64,000 nt of DNA from Hyphococcus sp. (lineage in GTDB: Bacteria > Pseudomonadota > Alphaproteobacteria > Caulobacterales > Parvularculaceae). Of this stretch, positions 8,436 to 17,008 are shown one piece after another (the stretch's first letter is position 1; each line of letters starts with the position of its first letter). The notes under the pieces are model-generated. The model was not told where the DNA came from. It did no database searches and saw only the letters and a program-made list of their open reading frames with translations. The position numbers were made by a program, and so were the translations under genes. The stretch lies in assembly GCA_028289605.1 (NCBI GenBank), contig JANQON010000006.1:248001-312000 (forward strand), written 5' to 3'.

Positions 8436-10316
8436 CTAATGCTCGCCGCTCTCGTCAGCGTTCGCGCGTTTTGCGGTCTTTGAGTTCGACGGCTTAGGGT
8501 CCGCTGGCTTGGGAAGGTACGCTAGCACGGTGTCCCCGATTTCAGGCGCCACCGGGGCCTCTTCCGAAGCGAACAACAAAACGCCCTTGCGAACAATCAG
8601 AACGATTTCATGCTCTTTGTCCAGATCATCGAGATATCGTTTCGGCGGATATTCCTCTGAAATACGAGTGCGTTGATAAACCCAGCCGGAGTAATGTCGA
8701 CGCAGAAGCTCGTCCAAAGGGGCGCCGGAATGGAGAAACGTGCGCCCTTGAAGCGTAAACGAAAGCGCCTGGCGGTCTTCTTCGTCTTTTCCGCGCGCGT
8801 TAACTTGGAAGATTGCAGCGCGCCCGAGTTCGGGCGCCAAGTCCGTCGATACTAGTGCGTTGTGCGCTTCATTTCCGCTGACGGCGAGGAGATATCCATA
8901 CCGATTGAGATCAAGGTGGTGCTCGGTCACTTCCGACAGGATCTCGCCATAGTATGTCGGAACATCCGCCAGGCGGGCCGGTTTCAGCCTTCGCCAGCTG
9001 GCGTCCGCCACCATAACCGGTATCTCCAACTCCTTGAGTTTGACCGCAAGTGCGATCGACCAGGGCGACGCGCCGGCGATTAAGACGCCGGGCTGTTCCT
9101 TCGAAGCAAGCCCAAGGGCCTTCGATAAGGGACCCAGTGTGAATCCATGGGCGATGACGGTTGCGAACACCATCGCAAAAGCGAGGGGAATCAGTTTTTC
9201 GCCGTCGGCATACCCGGCGTCCACCAGCGCGGCGCCGAAAAAACTCGAGACAGCAACGGCGACAATCCCGCGCGGGGCGATCCACGCCACTAGCACGCGC
9301 TCTTTAAGCGGAAGCCCCGCGCCGATGGTTGAAATCAAAACCGAAAGCGGACGCACGACAAACAACATCGCAAGAATGAATCCGAGATCGGCCAGCGTAA
9401 GCGCCTGAATGGCTTCAAAGGTGAGGTTGGCCGTGAGAATGATGAATACGCCCGACACTAGCAGGACAGCGATATTCTCTTTGAACAGCCGCAGTTCGTT
9501 TATGCTGGCTATTCTCGAGTTGGCGATTGTCACGCCCATGGCGGTCACCGCCAGGAGGCCTGCTTCATGCTGCAGCAAATTTGCGACCTCAAAACAGACC
9601 AGGACGAGCGTGAGCAATACGGCCGGCTTGAGGTACTCAGGAACCCAGCCGCGCCGGAAAATGGTCGCTGCGAACCGGCCGACCGCATAGCCAAGCGCGC
9701 CGGCCAACAAAGACGCAAGGAGCAGCGAGCTGACGATCTCGGTCCATGTGCCGTGTTGATCGCCGAAAGCCAGAAATTCAAACACAAGCACGGCAAGCAA
9801 TGCGCCGACAGGATCGTTGACGATTCCTTCCCATTTCAACAACGTCGCTGGCCGCGCATTTAGTTTGGACTGGCGCAACATCGGGATAATCACCGTCGGG
9901 CCAGTCACAACCATGACGCCGCCGAATAGCAACGCGGTCTGCCAGGAAAGACCCGCCAGTTCGTGCGCCGCAATTGCGCCCAGCATCCAAGCAATAGGCA
10001 CTCCCGGAAAAACCAGTCGGCCTACGCCCTGTCGCAAGCCCCGAATCTCTGCGAAGTTGAGCTGCAACCCGCCCTCAAAGAGGATGACGGCGACCGCGAC
10101 GGCAATGATCGGTCGATAGAATTCGCCGAATAGCGCCTCCATCGGCGGCGTTCCCGGCGTCGCGTCGTTGGGCGTAAACAATCCGAGCACAGGACCGGCG
10201 ATAACGCCGGCGATAGACATCAATACAATCGCGGGAAGGTTCGTCCGCCACGCCAGCCATTGCGCACCGATGCCAAGCACGCCAATGATGGCAAAAGCGA
10301 GGACGAGGTTTTCCAT
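8436..10316 (-). CDS. Cation:proton antiporter (CPA1/NhaP type) with C-terminal nucleotide-binding domain
   Basis: 626 aa. The N-terminal 400 residues form about 12 membrane helices, starting with LVLAFAIIGVLGIGAQWLAW. VVTGPTVIIPMLRQ (about 135-150) and the short EGIVNDPVGALLA segment are the paired discontinuous-helix motifs of Na+(K+)/H+ exchangers, the ND pair being the ion site. After the membrane part, GVLIAGASPWSIALAVKL begins a Rossmann-like TrkA-N/RCK-type domain. A further domain follows (PLDELLRRHYSGWVYQR). Acts at the inner membrane in pH and monovalent-cation balance; ion specificity cannot be read from sequence. It is followed by the HK-HerA operon on the same strand. Confidence 0.88.
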   Translation of the reverse strand: MENLVLAFAIIGVLGIGAQWLAWRTNLPAIVLMSIAGVIAGPVLGLFTPNDATPGTPPMEALFGEFYRPIIAVAVAVILFEGGLQLNFAEIRGLRQGVGRLVFPGVPIAWMLGAIAAHELAGLSWQTALLFGGVMVVTGPTVIIPMLRQSKLNARPATLLKWEGIVNDPVGALLAVLVFEFLAFGDQHGTWTEIVSSLLLASLLAGALGYAVGRFAATIFRRGWVPEYLKPAVLLTLVLVCFEVANLLQHEAGLLAVTAMGVTIANSRIASINELRLFKENIAVLLVSGVFIILTANLTFEAIQALTLADLGFILAMLFVVRPLSVLISTIGAGLPLKERVLVAWIAPRGIVAVAVSSFFGAALVDAGYADGEKLIPLAFAMVFATVIAHGFTLGPLSKALGLASKEQPGVLIAGASPWSIALAVKLKELEIPVMVADASWRRLKPARLADVPTYYGEILSEVTEHHLDLNRYGYLLAVSGNEAHNALVSTDLAPELGRAAIFQVNARGKDEEDRQALSFTLQGRTFLHSGAPLDELLRRHYSGWVYQRTRISEEYPPKRYLDDLDKEHEIVLIVRKGVLLFASEEAPVAPEIGDTVLAYLPKPADPKPSNSKTAKRANADESGEH

Positions 10317-10337
10317 CTAGCGCGCGACCGGCGTCGA

Positions 10338-11114
10338 CTATTTGTGTTTGAAGTTCGGCTTTCGCTTTTCGATGAAAGCCGCCATGCCTTCCTTTTGATC
10401 CTCGAATGCGAACACCGAGTGGAACACGCGTCGCTCAAAACGAACGCCTTCCGACAAGGTCGTTTCAAAAGCGCGATCAACGGCTTCTTTTGTAAGGATT
10501 GTAATGGGACGAGAGAATCCGGCGATTTGTTTGGCCACCCGAAGCGCTTCTTCGCGCAACTCGCCTTTAGGCACAATTCGGCTCACCATGCCGCAACGTT
10601 CGGCCTCTTCGGCATCCATCATGCGGCCGGTCAAACACATTTCCATGGCTTTTGATTTGCCGATGAAACGCGCCAGCCGTTGCGTTCCGCCCGCGCCGGG
10701 CATCGCCCCGATGGAGATTTCCGGTTGTCCGAACTTTGCATTGTCGCCGGCAATGATGAAGTCGCACATGAGCGCCAGCTCACAGCCCCCGCCGAGCGCA
10801 TAGCCGGCGACAGCAGCGATAACAGGTTTGCGAACCCGGCTCGCCTGCTCCCAGTTCGACGTGATGAAGTCCTCTTTCAACACGTCGACGTAATCTCTGC
10901 TCGCCATCTCCTTGATATCGGCGCCGGCGGCGAACGCCTTTTCGGAACCGGTAATGACAATGCACCCCACCGCATCATCAGCCTCGAACTTCTGCAGCGC
11001 ATCGGTGAGTTCGTCCATCAACTGTCGATTAAACGCGTTCAACGCTTCGGGTCTGTTGAGAGTAATGACGCCGGCGCCGCCGTCTGTTTCGGTGAGAATG
11101 CATTCATATGACAT
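10338..11114 (-). CDS. Enoyl-CoA hydratase (short-chain crotonase)
   Basis: 258 aa from the ATG at 11114, preceded by AAAGGATATCTTCG; the in-frame extension to 11252 looks non-coding. [11 protein letters not shown] and [11 protein letters not shown] supply the CoA-binding and oxyanion regions. The two catalytic glutamates are seen in GGGCELALM and [16 protein letters not shown]. The protein ends KRKPNFKHK, as in true short-chain enoyl-CoA hydratases. It hydrates trans-2-enoyl-CoAs in fatty-acid or branched-chain amino-acid breakdown. It could serve the valine pathway encoded at 53-63 kb, but it is not linked to it here. Confidence 0.92.
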   Translation of the reverse strand: MSYECILTETDGGAGVITLNRPEALNAFNRQLMDELTDALQKFEADDAVGCIVITGSEKAFAAGADIKEMASRDYVDVLKEDFITSNWEQASRVRKPVIAAVAGYALGGGCELALMCDFIIAGDNAKFGQPEISIGAMPGAGGTQRLARFIGKSKAMEMCLTGRMMDAEEAERCGMVSRIVPKGELREEALRVAKQIAGFSRPITILTKEAVDRAFETTLSEGVRFERRVFHSVFAFEDQKEGMAAFIEKRKPNFKHK

Positions 11115-11337
11115 CGAAGATATCCTTTGCGCTGTCTCGGACTGCGGGTGTGCCCAAATCCGTGGGCGCGGTTTTAGTCTCATGTTCGCAAAAGCGAAAC
11201 TGTTGATTCTGATTGGAATCTTTGACAGGGGGCAATCCGCGCGCAACCGCACGGCCGCTTTTTCGGGCAGCTCGCAGAGGCAGAAAAATGATTACTTTAC
11301 AATGCGTTACAGAGGGAATTTGGTAGTCGTATTCAGG

Positions 11338-11949
11338 TCAGGCCAACCCTAACAGGCGAATCACTTCCTGACGGGCTTTTTCATCATCCCGAAAAACACC
11401 CATCATACGGCTGGTGGTCATAGACACCCCCGGCGTCTCGACGCCGCGGGCCGTCATGCAGGCGTGGGAAGCTTCGATAACGACAGCGACACCCTGCGGA
11501 TCCAAGACCTTCTGAATGCAATCGGCAATCTCGGCGGTGAGTCTTTCCTGGACCTGAAGACGCTTCGCGAAAGCCTTGACGACGCGGGCGAGCTTTGAGA
11601 TTCCGACGACTTTGTCCGTCGGCAGATACCCTACGTGAGCTTTGCCGACGATCGGCGCCATGTGGTGTTCACAATGCGAATGGAAGGGAATGTCCTTTAA
11701 AAGAACAATTTCATCATATCCGCCAACCTGTTCGAATGTACGCTGCAGATAGGTTTCCGGACACTCTTCGTAGCCGACGAAATACTCAAGATAAGCATCC
11801 ACAACACGCCGCGGCGTATCCCTCAGCCCTTCACGGTCCGGATCATCGCCGATCCATCGGATGAGCTCTCGCACGGCTTCCAGCGCACGCTGGCGTTCTT
11901 CCTCGGTTCGTTCTCGGGCAATGCCGTTCACGCTTATGCCTTTCGCCAT
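11338..11949 (-). CDS. folE: GTP cyclohydrolase I
   Basis: 203 aa from the ATG at 11949, with GGAAGGA upstream. Converts GTP to 7,8-dihydroneopterin triphosphate, the first step of folate (and pterin) synthesis. Zinc ligands are visible in [12 protein letters not shown] and in [26 protein letters not shown] is the N-terminal family signature, and [13 protein letters not shown] closes the protein. The homodecameric enzyme is cytoplasmic. The 223 bases between it and the enoyl-CoA hydratase hold nothing recognisable. Confidence 0.97.
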   Translation of the reverse strand: MAKGISVNGIARERTEEERQRALEAVRELIRWIGDDPDREGLRDTPRRVVDAYLEYFVGYEECPETYLQRTFEQVGGYDEIVLLKDIPFHSHCEHHMAPIVGKAHVGYLPTDKVVGISKLARVVKAFAKRLQVQERLTAEIADCIQKVLDPQGVAVVIEASHACMTARGVETPGVSMTTSRMMGVFRDDEKARQEVIRLLGLA

Positions 11950-12076
11950 TGTTATTTTTTCCTTCCGGTCCAAGCCGAAATCGCAAGTAATACGGTATCA
12001 GGCCCAGTTTTGGTTCTGCGTATTTAGGCTGCTCGATCGAGAAAAGCGAGCCGCGCCCAAGGCGCCCCAAAACCAA

Positions 12077-12110
12077 AAAGAGCGCGTTTCCTACCGGAAA
12101 CGCGCTCTTT
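12077..12110 (-). terminator. Rho-independent terminator downstream of pal
   Basis: A perfect 15-base-pair stem (arms 12077-12091 and 12096-12110) with a 4-base loop. On the minus strand it is followed by a run of T (TTTTTGGTTTTGG). It lies 24 bases past the pal stop codon, between pal and folE. Confidence 0.9.
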
Positions 12111-12133
12111 CGGCACTCAATTGTTCGTGATGA

Positions 12134-12619
12134 TTACCCGCCAGAGCCCATGACCATGGTCGTGGAATTGCGATTCATGGACCAGGCCTGCTCGTTCGAT
12201 CCCTGGGCGATCGGGCGTTCTTTGCCATAGGACACGGTCGTTAATCTCGCCGAGTCGATTCCCAAACCCACGAGAAACGCCTTGGCGGCCTCCGCACGGC
12301 GCGAGCCAAGCGCAAGATTGTATTCCCGCGTGCCGCGTTCATCAGCGTTTCCAGCAAGCTGGACGGCGACGGTTGGATTGTCATTAAGCCATTGCGCCTG
12401 CTGACGAAGCGTGGATTGAGCCTGCGCGCTCAGCGTATGCTGATCATAAGCAAAAAACACGCGGTGCCCGGCGGACGCCTCGAGCGCTTGCTGACTTCCA
12501 GGGGCCGGGCCCACTTTTTCGATAACAGGTTCCGCCGTGGTATCGATATCGGCGACTTCTTCCGTTGAGGCGCAGCCGGCGACCACTGCCATGGCGGCGA
12601 AAAGAGCGATTTTTTTCAT
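12134..12619 (-). CDS. pal: Peptidoglycan-associated lipoprotein Pal (OmpA-like)
   Basis: 161 aa from the ATG at 12619, with GGAGGG upstream. Lipoprotein signal MKKIALFAAMAVVAGCAS puts the lipidated cysteine at about residue 16, so it is an outer-membrane lipoprotein. The OmpA-like domain has VFFAYDQHTLS, LAGNADERGTREYNLALGSRRA (peptidoglycan-binding Asp and Arg kept) and VSYGKERPI. The C-terminus is odd: the usual NRRAVxV strand reads NRNSTTMVMGSGG. Pal works with TolA/TolB in constriction of the outer membrane, but no tol gene is next to it in this window. Confidence 0.93.
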   Translation of the reverse strand: MKKIALFAAMAVVAGCASTEEVADIDTTAEPVIEKVGPAPGSQQALEASAGHRVFFAYDQHTLSAQAQSTLRQQAQWLNDNPTVAVQLAGNADERGTREYNLALGSRRAEAAKAFLVGLGIDSARLTTVSYGKERPIAQGSNEQAWSMNRNSTTMVMGSGG

Positions 12620-12805
12620 TTTGTAGAACCCTCCGAGTTCCAATTTCCCCCCGAGACCGGGCGAGCGCGCGAACGAATCAAGACGCCCCAAAACACCATG
12701 TCTCGGGATACGCCACCCTCGGTCAGCCGACTGACGAAGCAAATCGGCGGTAACGGGCGACGTGTACTAAACCAGATTCTGTCGGAAAGTCGTATCCGCG
12801 GAACA

Positions 12806-13720
12806 TTAAATAAAATTCAAAAGCGAAAGCTGGCTCGCCTCTGTGAGGGCCCGAGCCGACGCCTCAATGGCCAGCTGGTCCTGGTTAAGGCCTGACAGGG
12901 CCTCTGCAATGTCGACTTCTTCAATTTCGGCTGCGACAATTTCCGCCAGGTCCCGCGCCTGCCGGTTTCGATCGACAGCGTCAGCCGCCTGCCCCTGAGC
13001 GACGGCTGAAAGCCCCTGCTCTTGATAGAGTTGGTCTGCAATTGCGGCGAACCGGTCGGCTTTCTCGATGATAAAGTCACGCTGAGCGGCCGTGAGCGTT
13101 CCCTGAAACGGACCAAGGGTTGCTTCCGCGTTCGCCAGGTCCTGAAGCTCTGCAAACAAATCGCTGGCGATCTCGCTGGCGAGCGCGCCGCCATCGACAA
13201 AAACACCGGCTTCCACCGAAAGCGACAGCCGTTCTCCCTCATTAAAGAGGCCCGCAATGGAAGCGGCAGCGCCGATGTCAGATAGCGATTGCGCGCTCAC
13301 CGGAGGCTGGGCGCCGTCCGACCCGCCAAAAAGATATGTCCCGCCGAGACTGACATTGAGCGCTGCAATGATGCGTTGCGCTGTAATTTCAAGCTCGGGG
13401 AGCAGCTGTTCAGCATTGCCGGTGGCGAGGGTCCGAACGAAGCCGGCGCGCGCGCCTTCGACAGCCTCGGCGACGATCTCCAGACTCGATCCCTGCGTCT
13501 CAAGGCGGGTAAGTGCGATGCTAGACGCGTTCTCGAAGGCGCTTGCTCGCGCGGCCATCCCTTCAGCGGACACAAGCCGCAGGGCGTCAGCCCCGTATTC
13601 GCCATAGGTCTGGAATTTATCTCCAGACGACAACTGGATTTGCCGCGTTTGCGCAGCGCTTTGCGCGTTTTGAAAACCCTGCAAAAGAATTTGCTGAAGT
13701 CCTAAGTCAGAAACACGCAT
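12806..13720 (-). CDS. flgL: Flagellar hook-associated protein 3 (FlgL)
   Basis: 304 aa. Joins the hook-side adaptor FlgK to the flagellin filament. The N-terminal helix MRVSDLGLQQILLQGFQNAQ and QLSSGDKFQTYGEY match the flagellin/FlgL D0-D1 region. TYLFGGSDGAQPPVS is the characteristic FlgL stretch after the first helices. The C-terminal helix ends in LTEASQLSLLNFI. It follows flgK by 10 bases on the same strand and is presumably transcribed from the sigma-54 promoter at 15242-15256. The 186 bases between it and pal hold no clear signal. Confidence 0.92.
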   Translation of the reverse strand: MRVSDLGLQQILLQGFQNAQSAAQTRQIQLSSGDKFQTYGEYGADALRLVSAEGMAARASAFENASSIALTRLETQGSSLEIVAEAVEGARAGFVRTLATGNAEQLLPELEITAQRIIAALNVSLGGTYLFGGSDGAQPPVSAQSLSDIGAAASIAGLFNEGERLSLSVEAGVFVDGGALASEIASDLFAELQDLANAEATLGPFQGTLTAAQRDFIIEKADRFAAIADQLYQEQGLSAVAQGQAADAVDRNRQARDLAEIVAAEIEEVDIAEALSGLNQDQLAIEASARALTEASQLSLLNFI

Positions 13721-13730
13721 CGCTATAGCC

Positions 13731-15086
13731 CTACAGAATGTTCAAAAGCGACTGATACAGTTCGTCAACGGCGGCGATGACCCGTGCATTGGCGTTATAA
13801 GACCGCTGAAACAGAATGAGGTTGGAAAGCTCCTCATCGAGATTGACGCCGCTTTCCGATAGCCGCCGGTTTTCGATCTCCGCCGCAAAATTTTCCGCGG
13901 TCGCGCTGCGCTCGCCGGCGCTTCGCGCCGCCGCGCCGATTTGCGTTACCGCATCCGCGGCTGTCTGCGTTGACGGAGCGTCGCCGAGCGCTGCAATAGC
14001 GGCTGCGCCCGATCCGTCATTGGCGCCGCCGGGAAGGCCGCCGCTCGGGCGAGCGACCGCCAGACTGGCGGGTTCGGCCGCAATCGCTGCATTCACTTCA
14101 AAACCGCCATTGACTGCAACAATCAGCGGCGTCGCCTGCGGGGACGTTTGGCCAACGGAAGCATTGAGTGCATAGGCGGCGTTGATGTCGTCGGCCGCAG
14201 CCTGTGCTGCGTTTTCAACTGTTGTGCGCAGGGCTGGAAGCTCAGTGTTCCGCAAAGCGAGCAATCCGCCAATTTCGCCGCCCGTCACTGCGGCGTTGAT
14301 GTCGGCAGCTGTCTGGCTGAGGGTTCCTGTGTCCGGATCGACGGAGGCCAACCCGATCGTTGCGGATGCGCCGCCAGCGAAAGTGAGCGCGGAATATCCG
14401 CCCGCATTGGCCAACAAGCGCCCGTCAGACGTCGCAACAGCGACCCGGCCGTCGTCGCCGCGGCTGACAGTGATGTCGATCAGCGCCGACAGCTCTGCAA
14501 GCTTGGCGTCAATCTCATCGCCGGCGCCGTTTGACTCCGGAACAATCTGATTGAGATTGAAAATGTCTTCCAGAAGCTGGTTGGCGCGGGCAGTCTGCAC
14601 ATCCAATCGCGAATCCGCCGCAATCGATTCATTGTCAATAGCGTCCAGCGTTCGCGAAAAGGCGTCGAACGCATCGTTCAACCGCGATATGGCCACGGCC
14701 TTCGCCGCAACGGATGACGGCGCAGCGGAGAGCTCGGCGAACACCGCATACGCCTCATTCAGCGCATTGGCGAAATCGGCGTTGGCGCCGGGGCCGCCCA
14801 GAGACGCTTCGACCCGGGCCAGCGCATCGGCGACGGCGGTCAGAGACGCAGCATCCGACTGACTGGAGAAGGCCGAGTTTTGCAAAAACCGATTGGCCCC
14901 GGCGCGCGAGATTTCCACGGAGACGCCGGCGAACTGATTGGGAATCGCATCCGTGAAGAAGTTGGCTTCACGACGCGAGAAATTAGCGGTGTTGACATTG
15001 GCGATGTTCTCCGACGTCGCCGAGATCGCCTCCTGATTGGCGGACAGACCCGACACGGCGGTGTTAAGCGCAACCGACAGGCTCAT
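13731..15086 (-). CDS. flgK: Flagellar hook-associated protein 1 (FlgK)
   Basis: 451 aa from the ATG at 15086; six extra residues are possible from a start at 15104. First hook-filament junction protein, exported by the flagellar type III system. The N-terminus LNTAVSGLSANQEAISATSENIANVNT is the rod/hook-family D0 helix. The C-terminal LSNLILFQRSYNANARVIAAVDELYQSL is the matching D0 partner. It is shorter than enteric FlgK (about 550 aa), mostly in the variable central domain. Divergently transcribed from fliK. Confidence 0.93.
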   Translation of the reverse strand: MSLSVALNTAVSGLSANQEAISATSENIANVNTANFSRREANFFTDAIPNQFAGVSVEISRAGANRFLQNSAFSSQSDAASLTAVADALARVEASLGGPGANADFANALNEAYAVFAELSAAPSSVAAKAVAISRLNDAFDAFSRTLDAIDNESIAADSRLDVQTARANQLLEDIFNLNQIVPESNGAGDEIDAKLAELSALIDITVSRGDDGRVAVATSDGRLLANAGGYSALTFAGGASATIGLASVDPDTGTLSQTAADINAAVTGGEIGGLLALRNTELPALRTTVENAAQAAADDINAAYALNASVGQTSPQATPLIVAVNGGFEVNAAIAAEPASLAVARPSGGLPGGANDGSGAAAIAALGDAPSTQTAADAVTQIGAAARSAGERSATAENFAAEIENRRLSESGVNLDEELSNLILFQRSYNANARVIAAVDELYQSLLNIL

Positions 15087-15241
15087 GGCGAAACAATCCC
15101 ACATGGCAATTTCTGCCGGCCCGGCAATGTCGCCCGGGTAAATCCTGCCGGTTTCAAACGCCCTGTTCGCTTATGGTCGAGGCAATCCGCCATTCTTCTC
15201 ATTCGATCTTTCCGCTCGAACAAACTCGCCCCATCAAGAGT

Positions 15242-15256
15242 GCAACCGCTTTGCCA
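15242..15256 (-). promoter_or_regulatory. Sigma-54 promoter for flgK-flgL
   Basis: Minus strand reads TGGCAAAGCGGTTGC, that is TGGC-N7-TTGC with the exact -24/-12 spacing. One base departs from the Caulobacter flagellar consensus TGGCNCN5TTGC. It lies 156 bases upstream of the flgK ATG, giving a long leader. The activator should be FlbD, encoded at 22444-23778. Confidence 0.65.
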
Positions 15257-15287
15257 TCGAACGACAGCGCGGCAACATCCATCGGGG

Positions 15288-15305
15288 CCGGCAAAAATTG
15301 CTCGG
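15288..15305 (+). promoter_or_regulatory. Candidate FlbD enhancer (ftr-like element)
   Basis: CCGGCAAAAATTGCTCGG resembles the CGGC..AAA..GC..G core remembered for Caulobacter FlbD (ftr) sites. It sits between the two opposed sigma-54 promoters: 32 bases upstream of the flgK -24 element and about 75 bases upstream of the fliK one. One site could serve both. Assigned by resemblance and position only. Confidence 0.35.
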
Positions 15306-15379
15306 GCTTTTTTTCCGCACACGATGGAATTCACAAATTGTTAGCCATAGGAACCCTTGTGTTTTCTCGATGACAGGAT

Positions 15380-15394
15380 TGGCGCAGCGTTTGC
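15380..15394 (+). promoter_or_regulatory. Sigma-54 promoter for fliK-flgD-flgE
   Basis: TGGCGCAGCGTTTGC matches TGGCNCN5TTGC at every fixed base. Initiation about 12 bases downstream would give a leader of about 20 bases before the fliK ATG at 15427. With its opposed partner it explains most of the 340-base gap 15087-15426, in which no gene was seen. Confidence 0.75.
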
Positions 15395-15426
15395 GATGAA
15401 TAGCGCGCAGCAACAGCGCAGCCAGA

Positions 15427-16320
15427 ATGATCGAAGCCGCCGCCAGTTTGAAAGGGATTGTAGCGATCGCCCCTGCCCGTCCGGGCGAGGAAACGACGTC
15501 GCCCTTCTCCTTTGCGGCCGCGGTGAGCGCCCTGGAAACGCGGGCCGCACAATCGCTCGAAGTCCACGGTCCCGCCCCTGCACAAAACGCCGTAACGAAG
15601 TCGCCAACGACGCATGCGAACGAAACCGCAGCCGCAGAAAGATTTCAGCGCCCCGGCGATGCAGCAGTCAGCAAGACTGATTTGAGTGCGCAAAGAACGG
15701 CGCAGGACACAGCGGCGTTGACCCAACAAACCCCTACCGCGACAACGCAGTCGCCGAGCGGCGGCATTGCGTCAAACGTGCAGCAACAAGCGCAACTAAT
15801 GAGTGGTCAACCTGCTCCGCCCGCACAAACGCAACAGATTGCATCGTCCCAACCAAAAGCCGACGGCGCTATGTTGCGCGCTTCGGATACCGCCAAGCCA
15901 GAGCCGCTGAAGACGCCGGGTCAAACGTCGGCGCCGCAAAAAGCCGCGCCGCCGACCCAAGACTTTGCAGCGCTGTTGGCGCGACGCCTAAACTCCGGCG
16001 CTTCGCATTTTGAGCTTCGGCTGGATCCGCCGGAGCTTGGGCGGGTCGAAGCAAGCCTACACATCGCGGACGACGGCGAAAAAATCCTCGCCCTCAAGTT
16101 TGAGAACCAGTCAGCGCTTGATCTGTTCTCCCGGGATGAGGCGGCCCTGCGGAATGCGCTTTCATCTTCAGGCTTCGACATCGCTCGTGAGCACGTCTCA
16201 TTTGCCCTTGCAGAATCGGAAAGCGACCCTCAATCAGACGCCGCCGTTTCTCCTGACGCCGCCTACGACTCGTCATTCGTCGCACCTTGGTCTGCCGGCG
16301 CGATTGACATCCACATTTAG
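15427..16320 (+). CDS. fliK: Flagellar hook-length control protein FliK
   Basis: 297 aa. The N-terminal 170 residues are low-complexity and rich in Ala, Gln, Thr and Pro, the expected disordered molecular ruler. The C-terminal Flg_hook domain is plain: FELRLDPPELGRVEASLHI followed by LRNALSSSGFDIAREHVSF. FliK sets hook length and switches export specificity from hook to filament proteins. Its position directly before flgD and flgE supports the call, because N-terminal similarity alone would not. Shine-Dalgarno signal is weak. Confidence 0.9.
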   Translation: MIEAAASLKGIVAIAPARPGEETTSPFSFAAAVSALETRAAQSLEVHGPAPAQNAVTKSPTTHANETAAAERFQRPGDAAVSKTDLSAQRTAQDTAALTQQTPTATTQSPSGGIASNVQQQAQLMSGQPAPPAQTQQIASSQPKADGAMLRASDTAKPEPLKTPGQTSAPQKAAPPTQDFAALLARRLNSGASHFELRLDPPELGRVEASLHIADDGEKILALKFENQSALDLFSRDEAALRNALSSSGFDIAREHVSFALAESESDPQSDAAVSPDAAYDSSFVAPWSAGAIDIHI

Positions 16321-16331
16321 GAGCCAATGAC

Positions 16332-16988
16332 ATGGACATCACCGCAGTTGGAGCTTCGTCTCAATCCGCTTCCTCCCAGGCTTCCACACAGCTTTCGGCG
16401 GATTTTGACACCTTTTTGACCCTGCTTACGACACAGCTCCAAAATCAGGACCCGCTGGAGCCGCTCGACACGGAGCAATTCACGCAACAGCTTGTGCAGT
16501 TTGCAGGCGTTGAACAATCAATTCAAACCAATGAGCATCTTGAAGCGCTCATTGCGCTTCAATCCGCATCCGCCAATGAGTCCGCCCTCGCCATGGTCGG
16601 CCGCATTGCAAGCGTTGACGCAGATGTCTCAACGCTAGGCGACGACTCCGCGCGCTGGGCCTATGAATTGCCGCAGAACGCGTCTGAAGCAAGCGTTCGC
16701 ATATTCAATGAAGCCAACGAACTTGTCACGGCCTTCAACGCGTCAAGCGCCGCCGGCGTGCACGACGTTAATTGGGGCGGCGCCGCCAATGACGGGGACG
16801 CTGCCGCACCGGGACAATACCGAATGGAAGTCGCCGCGTTTGATCGCGACGGACAACCGATTGAAGCCTCAATAGTCAGCCGCGGTCGGGTTGACGCCGT
16901 TTCGTTTGTCAACGGCGCACCTGAAATAGAAATTGCCGGACAGCTATTCCCGCTCCAGCTCGTCCAACGCATCGATGAGACATTCTAG
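16332..16988 (+). CDS. flgD: Flagellar hook-capping scaffold protein FlgD
   Basis: 218 aa. The N-terminal DTFLTLLTTQLQNQDPLEPLDTEQFTQQLVQFAGVEQSIQTNEHL region (about residues 18-65) is the FlgD family signature. The rest is a FlgD Ig-like/Tudor-like domain (VHDVNWGGAANDGDAAAPGQY). It caps the growing hook and is removed when the hook is finished. Located 11 bases after fliK and 20 bases before flgE, in one operon. Confidence 0.95.
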   Translation: MDITAVGASSQSASSQASTQLSADFDTFLTLLTTQLQNQDPLEPLDTEQFTQQLVQFAGVEQSIQTNEHLEALIALQSASANESALAMVGRIASVDADVSTLGDDSARWAYELPQNASEASVRIFNEANELVTAFNASSAAGVHDVNWGGAANDGDAAAPGQYRMEVAAFDRDGQPIEASIVSRGRVDAVSFVNGAPEIEIAGQLFPLQLVQRIDETF

Positions 16989-17008
16989 CACTTCGACGGA
17001 GACCAATC

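Noticed and set aside
11182-11198. TTCGC-AAAA-GCGAA hairpin downstream of folE as a terminator
   Set aside because: Only five pairs and no T-run on the minus strand.
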